64,000 nucleotides of DNA, from positions 5,460,001 through 5,524,000 of the forward strand of contig NZ_CP010407.1 in NCBI RefSeq assembly GCF_000830005.1. The letters run 5' to 3'. A program made the translations under genes and the position numbers. This DNA is from Streptomyces vietnamensis (GTDB lineage Bacteria; Actinomycetota; Actinomycetes; Streptomycetales; Streptomycetaceae). Below, piece by piece: positions 26,752 through 34,773 of the stretch; positions within the stretch are counted from its first letter, which is position 1; every line of letters begins with the position of its first letter. The notes below the pieces were generated by a model. That model searched no databases. It was not told where the DNA came from and saw only the letters and a program-made list of their open reading frames with translations.

Positions 26752-27642
26752 ATGTCCGATCTCCCCGCCCGCCGTCTGCTGCTCGTGCACGCGCACCCGG
26801 ACGACGAGTCGATCAACAACGGCGCCACCATGGCCAGGTACGCGGCCGAGGGCGCCCTCGTCACCCTCGTCACCTGCACGCTCGGCGAGGAGGGCGAGGT
26901 CATCCCGCCCGACCTCGCCCGCCTGGCCCCCGACCGGGAGGACCGGCTCGGCCCGCACCGCGTCGGCGAACTCGCCGCCGCGATGGCCGAGCTGGGCGTC
27001 ACCGACCACCGCTTCCTCGGCGGCCCCGGGCGCTTCCGCGACTCCGGAATGATGGGCGCCGAGCAGAACAAGCGCGCCAACGCCTTCTGGAACACCGACG
27101 TCGACACCGCCGCGCCGCACCTCGTCGAGGTGATCCGCGAGACCCGCCCGCAGGTCCTGATCACCTACGACCCCGACGGCGGCTACGGCCACCCCGACCA
27201 CATCCAGGCCCACCGGGTCGCCACCCGCGCCGCCGAACTCGCCGCCGACCCGGACTACCGCCCCGACCTCGGACCGGCCCACACGATCGCCAAGATCTAC
27301 TGGAACCGCGTCCCGCGCCCCGTCGCCGAGGCCGGATTCGCCCGGCTCCGCGCCGAGGGCTCCGTCTTCCCGGCGATCGCCGAGATCGACGACGTCCCCG
27401 GCGTCGTCGACGAGGACCGGATCACCACCGAGATCGCCGCCGACCCCGCGTACGCGGCCCGCAAGAGCGCCGCGATGGCCGCGCACGCCACCCAAGTCGC
27501 CGTCGACGGTCCCTTCTTCGCCCTCTCCAACGACCTCGGCCAGCCGATCTTCACCACCGAGTACTACGAGCTGGTCCAGGGCGTCTCCGGCGCCCCGGCG
27601 GGCGAGCGCGAGACGGACCTCTTCGCGGGGGTGACGGCATGA
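26752..27642 (+). CDS. mshB: GlcNAc-inositol deacetylase of mycothiol biosynthesis
   Basis: This 296-residue zinc enzyme removes acetate from N-acetyl-1-D-myo-inositol-2-amino-2-deoxy-glucopyranoside. The PIG-L/LmbE signature [12 protein letters not shown] gives the Asp and zinc ligands; [13 protein letters not shown] supplies the second zinc-site His. The ATG at 26752 has GGGTGGGGGG upstream. Its stop overlaps the next ATG (ATGA). Mycothiol is the main thiol buffer of actinomycetes, consistent with the host. Confidence 0.95.
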   Translation: MSDLPARRLLLVHAHPDDESINNGATMARYAAEGALVTLVTCTLGEEGEVIPPDLARLAPDREDRLGPHRVGELAAAMAELGVTDHRFLGGPGRFRDSGMMGAEQNKRANAFWNTDVDTAAPHLVEVIRETRPQVLITYDPDGGYGHPDHIQAHRVATRAAELAADPDYRPDLGPAHTIAKIYWNRVPRPVAEAGFARLRAEGSVFPAIAEIDDVPGVVDEDRITTEIAADPAYAARKSAAMAAHATQVAVDGPFFALSNDLGQPIFTTEYYELVQGVSGAPAGERETDLFAGVTA

Positions 27643-28004
27643 GCGACCCCGCGGTCTCCCCGGGCGTCCGGTACGCCTGGTACGGCGCCCTGTTCGTCCT
27701 CGGCCTCCTCGTCGGCACCGCCGGGTCCCTCGTCCAGGCCGCCTGGCTCCCCGCCGGCCTGCTCCTCGCGCTCCTCGCCGCCGGGGGCCTCTTCTACGGA
27801 GGGCTGCGCGCCACCGGCACCCAGGTCGGCGTCGCCGCCGGCGGCGGCGGCTGGCTCGTCGCCGTCATGCTGCTCAGCCTCGGACGCCCCGAGGGCGACG
27901 GGTTGTTCGGCGGAGGCGTCGGCGAGCTGCTCTTCCTCTTCGGAGGCATGGCGCTCGCTGTGATGTGCGTCACTCTGCCCCGGTTGTCGCGACCGGCCCC
28001 GTGA
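27639..28004 (+). CDS. DUF6113-like membrane protein coupled to mshB
   Basis: 121 residues with about four membrane helices ([62 protein letters not shown]). It is translationally coupled to mshB. A hypothetical membrane protein also follows mshB in mycobacteria (Rv1171), so the pair is old. Family name is from memory; role unknown. Confidence 0.8.
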   Translation: MSDPAVSPGVRYAWYGALFVLGLLVGTAGSLVQAAWLPAGLLLALLAAGGLFYGGLRATGTQVGVAAGGGGWLVAVMLLSLGRPEGDGLFGGGVGELLFLFGGMALAVMCVTLPRLSRPAP

Positions 28005-28082
28005 ACAGGACGACTTGAGACCGGGGACGCCCCGACTTCGGCCGGATTGCCCGTCGTCAGTGGCCCGGGGGTCGGGTATGAG

Positions 28083-28117
28083 TCGGCGGCGTTCAGTATG
28101 GTGGTGCGCGCCGCCGA
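28083..28117 (+). terminator. hairpin after the mshB pair
   Basis: TCGGCGGCG (28083-28091) pairs with CGCCGCCGA (28109-28117) over a 17-nt loop, about 65 bp upstream of the next start. It could end the mshB transcript. The flanking 28005-28180 shows no gene. Confidence 0.45.
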
Positions 28118-28180
28118 ACCGCCCGGGTCAACACGAGCATCAGCAAGAGCGGGCGGTGGAGCCAACCGGGAGATCCTGCT

Positions 28181-30349
28181 TTGAGTCGTGAAACTGGTCG
28201 AGAGACTGACAGTTCGTCCTCCGGCGCCCAGGGGCGCGGTGGAGCCGCCTACCCCTCGGGTACCCCGCCGTACGGATCCCGCCAGTATCCGTCGCTCCAC
28301 CCCACGCAGGACGCGCCGGAGGAGACCGCCGCCGCGCCCGCGCTGCCGGAGGAGCCCAAGACCGAGACGACCCTGACGACCCGGATCCGGATCAACATCC
28401 CGGGTTCGCGTCCGATTCCGCCGGTCGTGGTCCGCAAGACGGTCAACGAGGCGTCCGCCCCGGACCCCGAGCCCGCCGTGGAGCCGGAACCGGAGCCCGA
28501 GCCGGTGGCCGTGGCCCCGGAGCCGGTGGCCGCCGTTCCGGAGCCGCCGAAGGCGAAGGAGACGAGCGACTGGTTCGCCCCCCGCAAGGCGGCGGCCCCC
28601 AGCCCGGCCCCCGCGCCCGCACCGTCCCCCGCCCCGGCCCCGACCCCGGCCCCCGCCAAGCCCGCGCCCACCGGCCCGGACGCCCCGGGCACGGGCTTCG
28701 CGGGCTCGGCGACCTCCGGCGTCCCGACGGTCGGCACCACTCCGTCGAGCCGCCCGGTCACCGCGGCCGCCCAGACCCCGCCGGGCAACCCGCTGTACGA
28801 GAGCGGAACGCCGGCGGGCGGTACCCCGATGTACGACGGGACTCCGTCGGGCGGCACCCCGATGTACGACGGGACCCCGTCGGGCGGCACCCCCATGTAC
28901 GACGGCACCCCGTCGGGCGGCACCCCCATGTACGACGGCACCCCGGCCGCCGGCACGCCCGCGTACCGCGGCCCGGGCGGCCCCCGCACACAGGGCGGCC
29001 CGGGTGGCCCCCGTACGCAGGGCGGCCCGGCGGCGCCCACCGGCCCCACCACGGGCCCGGTCACCGGCACCGCCTCCCTCGGCGGCACCGCCACCGCCCC
29101 CCGCCCCTTCGGCGGCGGCCCGGGCGCGGGCTCCCCGTTCGCCGGCGGCGGCGCGCCCCGCATGTCCGACGACACCGCGATCCTGACGCCGCAGCAGCCC
29201 GCCCCGGCGCCGAGGTCCGGACCGGGCGCGGCGGCCGACAACGGCGCCCACGTCTCCGGGGACACCCTCACCAGCGGCATCCCCGTGGTCCCGCCGACGG
29301 CGGCCCGCCCGAACCTGACCCCGCGCATCGAGGACCACGCGAGCCCGGCCCCCGCGCCCGCGCCGCGCCAGGCGCCGCCGGCCGACCGCGCCCCGGCGAA
29401 GAAGGGCCGCTCCAAGCTGGTCCTCGCCGCCGTCGGAGTCGTCGGCCTCGCCGGAGTCGCCTACGGCGCCGGACTGCTCCTCAACCACTCCGACGTCCCC
29501 AAGGGCACCACGGTGCTCGGCGTGGACATCGGCGGCGGTACGAAGGAGGAGGCCGTCGAGAAGCTGGACACGGCGCTCGGCAAGCGGGCCACCGCCCCGC
29601 TCCGGCTCAGTGTCGGCGGCAAGAAGGTCGAGCTGGCCCCGGACAAGGCGGGCCTGGCGCTCGACAGCCAGGAGACCGTCCGCGCCGCGGCGGGCAGCGA
29701 CTACAACCCGGTCTCGGTCATCGGCTCCCTCTTCGGCGGCGAGCGGGTCGCCAAGCCGGTCTTCCCGGTCGACCGGGAGAAGCTCGCCGTCGCCCTGACC
29801 GACCTGGCCGGCTCGTCCGCCTCGGCGACCGAGGGCACGATCCTGTTCGCCCCGAACAAGGTGACCCCGGTCGAGGGCAAGGCCGGACAGGGCCTGGACG
29901 TCCAGCGCTCGATGATCTCCGTGCAGGACGCCTTCCGCGCCCAGGTCGAGACGGGCCAGGGCAAGCTGGTCGAGCTGCCGGTCACCACCATGCGGCCGAA
30001 GGTCACCAAGGCCGAGCTGGACCGGGCGATGAAGGAGTTCGCGACGCCCGCCATGTCCGGTCTGATCAGGATCCAGGCGGGCGGCAAGCACATCGACTTC
30101 GGTCCGGCGCGGTCGCTGCCGCAGATCCTCTCCATGAAGGCCGTCGACGGCCGGCTGGTCGAGGTCTACGACAAGAAGGCGATCGAGCGGCTCCTCGACG
30201 GCGCCTTCAAGGGCGTCATGATCACCAAGGGCGACGGCACGAAGCACGAGGTCTCCGCCGACGACGTGGCCTTCGCGATGCGCGACGCCCTGATGGGCAA
30301 GACCCTCGCGGAGCGCACGAAGACGATCGACCTCAGCGGCGAGGGCTGA
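28181..30349 (+). CDS. YoaR-like peptidoglycan-binding membrane protein with repeat-rich N terminus
   Basis: A 722-residue protein with a TTG start after GGGAG. The N-terminal 400 residues are Pro/Gly/Ala-rich and include PEPEPEP tracts and four 11-residue repeats (GGTPMYDGTPS). A basic stretch (KKGRSK) and one membrane helix (about 407-427) follow. The extracytoplasmic part contains YoaR/VanW-associated putative peptidoglycan-binding domains (GTTVLGVDIGGGTKEEAVEK; later RPKVTKAELDRAMKEFA). The topology is N-in/C-out, with the disordered arm in the cytoplasm. A cell-wall role is inferred from the domain. Confidence 0.82.
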   Translation: MSRETGRETDSSSSGAQGRGGAAYPSGTPPYGSRQYPSLHPTQDAPEETAAAPALPEEPKTETTLTTRIRINIPGSRPIPPVVVRKTVNEASAPDPEPAVEPEPEPEPVAVAPEPVAAVPEPPKAKETSDWFAPRKAAAPSPAPAPAPSPAPAPTPAPAKPAPTGPDAPGTGFAGSATSGVPTVGTTPSSRPVTAAAQTPPGNPLYESGTPAGGTPMYDGTPSGGTPMYDGTPSGGTPMYDGTPSGGTPMYDGTPAAGTPAYRGPGGPRTQGGPGGPRTQGGPAAPTGPTTGPVTGTASLGGTATAPRPFGGGPGAGSPFAGGGAPRMSDDTAILTPQQPAPAPRSGPGAAADNGAHVSGDTLTSGIPVVPPTAARPNLTPRIEDHASPAPAPAPRQAPPADRAPAKKGRSKLVLAAVGVVGLAGVAYGAGLLLNHSDVPKGTTVLGVDIGGGTKEEAVEKLDTALGKRATAPLRLSVGGKKVELAPDKAGLALDSQETVRAAAGSDYNPVSVIGSLFGGERVAKPVFPVDREKLAVALTDLAGSSASATEGTILFAPNKVTPVEGKAGQGLDVQRSMISVQDAFRAQVETGQGKLVELPVTTMRPKVTKAELDRAMKEFATPAMSGLIRIQAGGKHIDFGPARSLPQILSMKAVDGRLVEVYDKKAIERLLDGAFKGVMITKGDGTKHEVSADDVAFAMRDALMGKTLAERTKTIDLSGEG
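28817..28948 (+). repeat. four 33-bp tandem repeats in the YoaR-like gene
   Basis: Units 28817-28849, 28850-28882, 28883-28915 and 28916-28948 each encode GGTPMYDGTPS (the last ends in A). They are nearly identical in DNA, which suggests recent expansion. Confidence 0.9.
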
Positions 30350-30368
30350 CGGTCCCCACCGCACGGCC

Positions 30369-30400
30369 GAGCCCCCGTCCCTCACCGGGGACGGGGGCTC
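30369..30400. terminator. bidirectional terminator
   Basis: A 13-bp stem GAGCCCCCGTCCC / GGGACGGGGGCTC between the convergent YoaR-like and deacetylase-like genes. Confidence 0.88.
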
Positions 30401-30418
30401 GCGCGTACTACGGGACCG

Positions 30419-31327
30419 TCAGCGCATGTCGGCCGGGCGGGCCGTGCCCTCGAAGGGGAAGCGGCGGCGGAAGTCGTCGGCGGCGTCCTCCAGGGTGCAG
30501 AAGCTGACGCCGGCGTGCCCCGACACGTACTCGATGAACCGTTCCAGCATCAGCAGCACCTGCGGCCGGCCGCTGACGTCGGGGTGCAGGGTCACGGGGA
30601 TGACCGCGTAGTCCAGCTCCCGGTACACCCAGTCGAACTGGTCGCGCCAGTCCTGCTCCAGGGCCCGGGGGCTGACGTAGCCGTGGCTGTTGTGGGCGTG
30701 CTTGTTGAACATCATGGGCGGCAGGTCGTCGACGTACCAGTTGCCGCAGAACTCCACCAGGTCGACCTCGTGGCCGTGGACCAGCGGCTTCATCCAGTCC
30801 TTGGCCTCCTTCGAGTAGTCGATCTTCGTCCAGCTGTCGCCCACGCGCGCGTAGAACGGCGTGAAGTCGCGGTAGTTCTGGCTGTGGTCGTACGAGAAGC
30901 CGTACTTGTGGAGCAGGGCGGCCGTGTGCGCCGACATCTCCCACCAGGGCGCCACGTAGCCGCGCGGCTTGCGGCCGGTGTACTCCTCGATCAGCTCGAC
31001 CGAGCGGGCGAGGACGTCCTCCTCCTGCTGCGGGCTCATCGCGATCGGGTTCTCGTGCGAGTAGCCGTGCGCGCCGACCTCGTGGCCCGCCTCCACGACC
31101 ATCCGGGTCTGCTCGGGGAACGTCTCGATGGAGTGGCCCGGGATGAACCAGCTGGTGCGGATCCCGTACCGCTCGAACAGCTTGAGCATGCGCGGGGTGC
31201 CGACCTCTCCCGCGAAGACACCGCGCTGGATGTCGTTGGGGGAGTCCTCGCCGCCGTAGCTGCCGAGCCAGCCGGCCACGGCGTCGACGTCGACGCCCAG
31301 GGCGATCCTGATGTCCTTCGCGGTCAT
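30419..31327 (-). CDS. polysaccharide-deacetylase-family hydrolase (PuuE-like)
   Basis: 302 residues of the NodB/PuuE fold: GVDVDA supplies the first metal Asp, HGYSHE the metal His pair, and [10 protein letters not shown] resembles the late catalytic His motif. There is no signal peptide, so it works on a soluble cytoplasmic substrate; relatives include cofactor-type allantoinases and peptidoglycan GlcNAc deacetylases. The start at 31327 overlaps the upstream gene's stop (ATGA). It is the last gene of the MFS/racemase-fold/deacetylase operon, so C-N hydrolysis of the same small compound is likely. Substrate unknown. Confidence 0.85.
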   Translation of the reverse strand: MTAKDIRIALGVDVDAVAGWLGSYGGEDSPNDIQRGVFAGEVGTPRMLKLFERYGIRTSWFIPGHSIETFPEQTRMVVEAGHEVGAHGYSHENPIAMSPQQEEDVLARSVELIEEYTGRKPRGYVAPWWEMSAHTAALLHKYGFSYDHSQNYRDFTPFYARVGDSWTKIDYSKEAKDWMKPLVHGHEVDLVEFCGNWYVDDLPPMMFNKHAHNSHGYVSPRALEQDWRDQFDWVYRELDYAVIPVTLHPDVSGRPQVLLMLERFIEYVSGHAGVSFCTLEDAADDFRRRFPFEGTARPADMR

Positions 31328-32493
31328 GCGGAGTGAGCCTTTCCGTACGTGTCGAGCAGGTGGTGCACGCGGTCGACGGCGGCGGCCGTCACGGCCTGGT
31401 CGGCCGCGTCCCACTCCCGCCCGGTGAGGCTGTGGGCGGAGATCCAGCCCGTCATGTCCGCGCCCCGGACGACGGGGGAGAGCAGCTGCGCGCGCACGCC
31501 GTAGACGTCGATCAGGGCCTGTGGCGGCTTCGGGTCGTCCTGGAAGTGCGGCTGGACGAGCGGGACGCGGTGCCGCTCCAGCCACTCGACCGTGTTGAGC
31601 CGGCGCTGGTCGAGACCGGCGTCGCGGCGGATGGAGCGGACGCCCGGGCCGAGCGCCTCGCCCGCCGTGAGGTCCACGTGCAGTCCGTACGCCGGCAGGT
31701 CGAGCCGCAGCGTGGTGCGGTCGGCGCCGATCGCCTCGCGCAGGTCGGCGAGCGCCCGCTGGAAGCCGGCCCGCAGACCGCCGGAGCGCAGCAGGTCGCC
31801 GTGGCCTTCGAGGGCGGGGTGCGCGCCGGCCAGGTCGAGCGCCTTCCAGAGCGTCGCGGAGACGCTGTCGAAGACCGGTATGCCGAGCGCGGCTTCGAGC
31901 CCGGGGGCGGCGCCCGCCCCGTACACATTGGTGCAGACGACGGCGACCGCGTGCGCGTCATCGGCGCCGGCCTGCTCGATCTGCCGGGCCACCTCGGGCT
32001 CGGGGATCCGGGCGAAGGCCTCGTTGTCGTGGATCCCGAACGGCTCGGCGAGCGAGCAGTCCAGGCCCTCGGCGGCGTACGTGGTGACGATCCGCTCGGC
32101 GACGTCCCGGGTGTAGGGGACGGCCAGGCCGAGCCGGGTCACGCCGTACGCGGCGCAGGCGTCGAGCAGCGCGAGCGTGGAGGTGGTCGCCGGGATGCCG
32201 GTCTCCGCGGTGATCGCGGCGGCGAGCCGCCGGTCGTGGTCGACGCCGAGCCAGGAGCCGGAGGTGCCGTTCCAGGCGATGACGTCGACCCGCGCGTCGG
32301 CGAGCTGCCGCGCGGCGGCGAGCATCGGCTCGAAGGCGAACTGGGCGTCGGAGCCGCCGTCGAGGGCGATCCGGGTGACGGGTACGCGCGCGAAGTGGGC
32401 GCTCGCGAGGTCCCGGGCACCGTCGAGGAGGCGGTAGGTGACCGGCTCCAGACAGGTGTTGGAGGACGGGGTGAGCATGCCGATACGGATCAT
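31324..32493 (-). CDS. Asp/Glu-racemase-fold enzyme (AMDase/maleate isomerase-like) fused to a GAF domain
   Basis: 389 residues. Residues 1-245 belong to the Asp/Glu racemase superfamily, of the maleate cis-trans isomerase / arylmalonate decarboxylase branch ([17 protein letters not shown]). The first catalytic position is Gly in NGTSGS (G76-T77-S78), Tyr127 is in VPYTRDV, and the second-site Cys187 is in VCTNVYG. That single-Cys pattern matches arylmalonate decarboxylase rather than two-Cys racemases. Residues 255-385 look like a GAF domain ([25 protein letters not shown]). Both ends are ATGA overlaps, so it is tightly coupled to the MFS and hydrolase genes. Confidence 0.83.
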   Translation of the reverse strand: MIRIGMLTPSSNTCLEPVTYRLLDGARDLASAHFARVPVTRIALDGGSDAQFAFEPMLAAARQLADARVDVIAWNGTSGSWLGVDHDRRLAAAITAETGIPATTSTLALLDACAAYGVTRLGLAVPYTRDVAERIVTTYAAEGLDCSLAEPFGIHDNEAFARIPEPEVARQIEQAGADDAHAVAVVCTNVYGAGAAPGLEAALGIPVFDSVSATLWKALDLAGAHPALEGHGDLLRSGGLRAGFQRALADLREAIGADRTTLRLDLPAYGLHVDLTAGEALGPGVRSIRRDAGLDQRRLNTVEWLERHRVPLVQPHFQDDPKPPQALIDVYGVRAQLLSPVVRGADMTGWISAHSLTGREWDAADQAVTAAAVDRVHHLLDTYGKAHSA

Positions 32494-33824
32494 CGGACGG
32501 CGAGCCTCCTGCTGTAGTCGATGACGAGGGACGAGACGGTGAAGAGGACACCCGCGCCGACGAAGTAGAGCAGCGCCCAGGTGTACGAGCCGGTGCCGCC
32601 GACGATGTAGCCGACCGCGATCGGGGTGACGATGCCGGCGATGTTGCCGGCGAGGTTCATGGCGCCGCCGACGACGCCGGCGTTGGCCCGGCCGGCCAGG
32701 ATCGACGGGAGGGACCAGTAGAGGCCGGCCCAGCGCAGGAAGAACATGACGACGGAGAGCAGGGTGACGGCGGTGATCGGGTCCGGTACGAGGACCACGC
32801 CGAGCAGTCCGGCGACGACGGCCACGCCGGCGACCCCCATCATCGTGCGCATCACGGCGTTGGCGCCCGCGCCGGCGGCCTTGCGCCGGTCGGAGATCCA
32901 GCCGCCGGTGAGCTCGCCGACGAAGCCCGCGCCGAAGATGACCAGGGTCGACCAGCCGATGGTCTTGATGTCGAAGCCCTTGGTCTCGGACAGGTAGAGC
33001 GGGCCCCAGGTGAGCAGTCCGTAGAAGACGCCGTTGAAGCCCATCCAGCCCAGGCACATCGCCCAGAACGAGCGGTGCCTGAGGTACGGGCGCAGGCCCG
33101 TGCGCCCGTCGGCCGGGCCGGCCGCGTCCTCCTCGGCGTGCGCGCTCTCGATGTACGTGGCCTCGGCGTCGTTCACGCCCGGGTGTTCGCGCGGGGTGTC
33201 GCGGACGTACCAGGCGGCGAACAGGCCGATGAGGACGGTCAGCACGCCCGCGATGACGAAGCTGGTCCGCCAGCTGCCGGTCCAGGCGATGAGCGCGGAG
33301 ATGAGGATGCCGCCGAGCGCGGCGCCGAGCGGGGCGCCGCCGTCGAGGAGCACGGCGCCGCGGCCGCGCTCCTTCGCGGGCAGCCACTGGGCGTTGAGCT
33401 TGCCGCCCGCGGGCATGACGGGGGCCTCGACGGCGCCGAGGAGCAGGCGGTAGCCGAGCAGGGATCCCGCGCCGGTGGCGGCGGCGGTGAGGGCCTGGGC
33501 CACGCCCCAGCCGACACAGGCGCCGGAGACCATCCTGCGGGGGCCGAAGCGGTCGGCGAGCCAGCCGCCGGGGATCTGCATCAGCGCGTACGTCCAGAAG
33601 AACGCGCTGAGGACGAAGCCGGTGGTCTCCTTGGAGAGCCCCAGGTCCTCGGTGATCAGGGGCAGGGCGACGGAGACGGAGCCGCGGTCGATGTAGTTGA
33701 GCGCGACGACACCGAGCAGCAGGACGAACATCTTCCAGCGGACCCGGCTGGGACGGCCGCCGAAGGGGGTGGCGGCCTTCGCCTGGGGGACGGTCTCGGG
33801 GACCGGTGGGGTACTCACGGACAA
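32490..33824 (-). CDS. MFS transporter, anion:cation symporter type
   Basis: 444 residues with about 12 helices. The loop after helix 2 reads GGWLADRFGPRRMVSG, and ALNYIDRGSVSVALPLI in helix 1 is typical of the ACS family that imports organic acids such as glucarate, galactonate or hydroxyphenylacetate. It is the first gene of the operon and its stop overlaps the enzyme start. Import of a carboxylate substrate for the two downstream enzymes is inferred. Two GGTATACC operators lie 65-115 bp upstream. Confidence 0.9.
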   Translation of the reverse strand: MSVSTPPVPETVPQAKAATPFGGRPSRVRWKMFVLLLGVVALNYIDRGSVSVALPLITEDLGLSKETTGFVLSAFFWTYALMQIPGGWLADRFGPRRMVSGACVGWGVAQALTAAATGAGSLLGYRLLLGAVEAPVMPAGGKLNAQWLPAKERGRGAVLLDGGAPLGAALGGILISALIAWTGSWRTSFVIAGVLTVLIGLFAAWYVRDTPREHPGVNDAEATYIESAHAEEDAAGPADGRTGLRPYLRHRSFWAMCLGWMGFNGVFYGLLTWGPLYLSETKGFDIKTIGWSTLVIFGAGFVGELTGGWISDRRKAAGAGANAVMRTMMGVAGVAVVAGLLGVVLVPDPITAVTLLSVVMFFLRWAGLYWSLPSILAGRANAGVVGGAMNLAGNIAGIVTPIAVGYIVGGTGSYTWALLYFVGAGVLFTVSSLVIDYSRRLAVR

Positions 33825-33888
33825 ACCCTCGATTCACAGATCGCACAGGGTGAGACGTCGAAGCGCGGCGGGGCCCCGAGCCGCGTTT

Positions 33889-33900
33889 CGGTATACCAAA
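33889..33900. promoter_or_regulatory. GntR/FCD operator, site 1
   Basis: CGGTATACCAAA with a perfect GGTATACC core at 33890-33897. It is the exact reverse complement of site 2 and its core lies 40 bp away centre to centre, about four helical turns. The core resembles sites of FCD-type GntR regulators. It is likely to control both the MFS operon and the regulator gene. Confidence 0.8.
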
Positions 33901-33926
33901 GCAGTGCACTGGGAGGGCGTCAAGCG

Positions 33927-33938
33927 TTTGGTATACCG
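33927..33938. promoter_or_regulatory. GntR/FCD operator, site 2
   Basis: TTTGGTATACCG with its core at 33930-33937, the mirror image of site 1. It lies 27 bp before the regulator's ATG, a position suited to autorepression. Confidence 0.8.
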
Positions 33939-33964
33939 TGATCGCATCGATACGGGGAGGGCGC

Positions 33965-34654
33965 ATGACCGAGACCGAATCCGCCGTCACACCCACGAAC
34001 GGCGGGGGATGGCTCCGTGACCAGGTGTGCGAGGCCTTGCGGGACCGCATCATCGACGGCAGGCTGCGACCGGGGGACCGGCTCGTCGAGCGAGACGTGG
34101 CCGAGGAGTTCGGCGTCTCCCGCGTCCCCGTCCGGGAGGCCATTCGCATCCTGCTCGGCGAGGGCTTCCTGCACGCCCTCTCGCCGCGCCGGATCGTGGT
34201 CCGGGAGCTCTCCGGGCAGGACGTGGAGAACCTCTTCGACCTGCGCGAGGCCCTGGAGGTACTGGCCGCGCGCCGGGCCGCCGAACGCCGCACCGAGGCC
34301 CAACTCGGCGAACTACGCGCCCTGTTGGAAGAGGCGCGCAAGGTGACCCTGGCCGGCCGGCCGGAGCGCGTCTCGCGCGCCAACGCCGCCTTCCACCACC
34401 ACATCGTGGAACTCGCGGGCAACGACATGCTCGCCTCGGCCCTGGGGTCCCTGGAAGGCCGGCTCCGCTGGCTCTTCCAGCAGATCGACGACCCGGGCTC
34501 CCTCTGGGCGGAGCACCGCACGCTGTACGAGGCGATCGCCGCGGGCGACGCCGACGCGGCGGCCGACATCTCGCTCCGCCACATCCGCCACTACCGCGAC
34601 GTGGCGGTGGGGCTGCTCTTCGACAGCGACGCGGAAAAGGACTCGCCGTCCTGA
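33965..34654 (+). CDS. GntR-family regulator with FCD domain
   Basis: 229 residues. The winged helix is at about 18-85 (LRDQVCEALRDRIIDGRL, FGVSRVPVREAIRIL). The helical FCD effector domain is at about 95-215 with His residues that usually bind a metal (AAFHHHIVELAGND, HRTLYEAI, ISLRHIRHYRD). The ATG at 33965 has GGGAGGGCGC upstream. It is divergent from the MFS operon across the two operators and so is probably its ligand-released repressor. Confidence 0.92.
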   Translation: MTETESAVTPTNGGGWLRDQVCEALRDRIIDGRLRPGDRLVERDVAEEFGVSRVPVREAIRILLGEGFLHALSPRRIVVRELSGQDVENLFDLREALEVLAARRAAERRTEAQLGELRALLEEARKVTLAGRPERVSRANAAFHHHIVELAGNDMLASALGSLEGRLRWLFQQIDDPGSLWAEHRTLYEAIAAGDADAAADISLRHIRHYRDVAVGLLFDSDAEKDSPS

Positions 34655-34683
34655 CGGGCCGTCGTCTAGGGTCCCTCGCAAGG

Positions 34684-34757
34684 GCGGGGTCGTAGCACAG
34701 AGGTAATGCGCCGCGATGGCATCTCGGAGGACGCCGGTTCGAATCCGGTCGCCCCGC
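34684..34757 (+). tRNA. atypical tRNA-Ala(GGC)-like sequence
   Basis: The T arm is intact (GCCGG TTCGAAT CCGGT). The anticodon loop ATGGCAT has T33, the Ala anticodon GGC and A37. A D arm with AGAGGTA is present. Defects: one extra base (T34690) in the 5' acceptor strand, so CGGGG-T-CG must pair with CGCCCCG around a bulge; a C/A mismatch in the D stem; and a C/T mismatch in the anticodon stem. The 3' end is not followed by a clear CCA. It is either an unusual functional tRNA or a decaying copy. It lies between the GntR gene and a kinase pseudogene. Confidence 0.6.
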
Positions 34758-34773
34758 CCCCTTCTTCCTCTCC

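Noticed and set aside
31324..34584. Single 1086-codon open frame over the MFS and racemase genes
   Set aside because: Only its last 389 codons are real; the rest is an antisense or out-of-frame read through the regulator and MFS genes.
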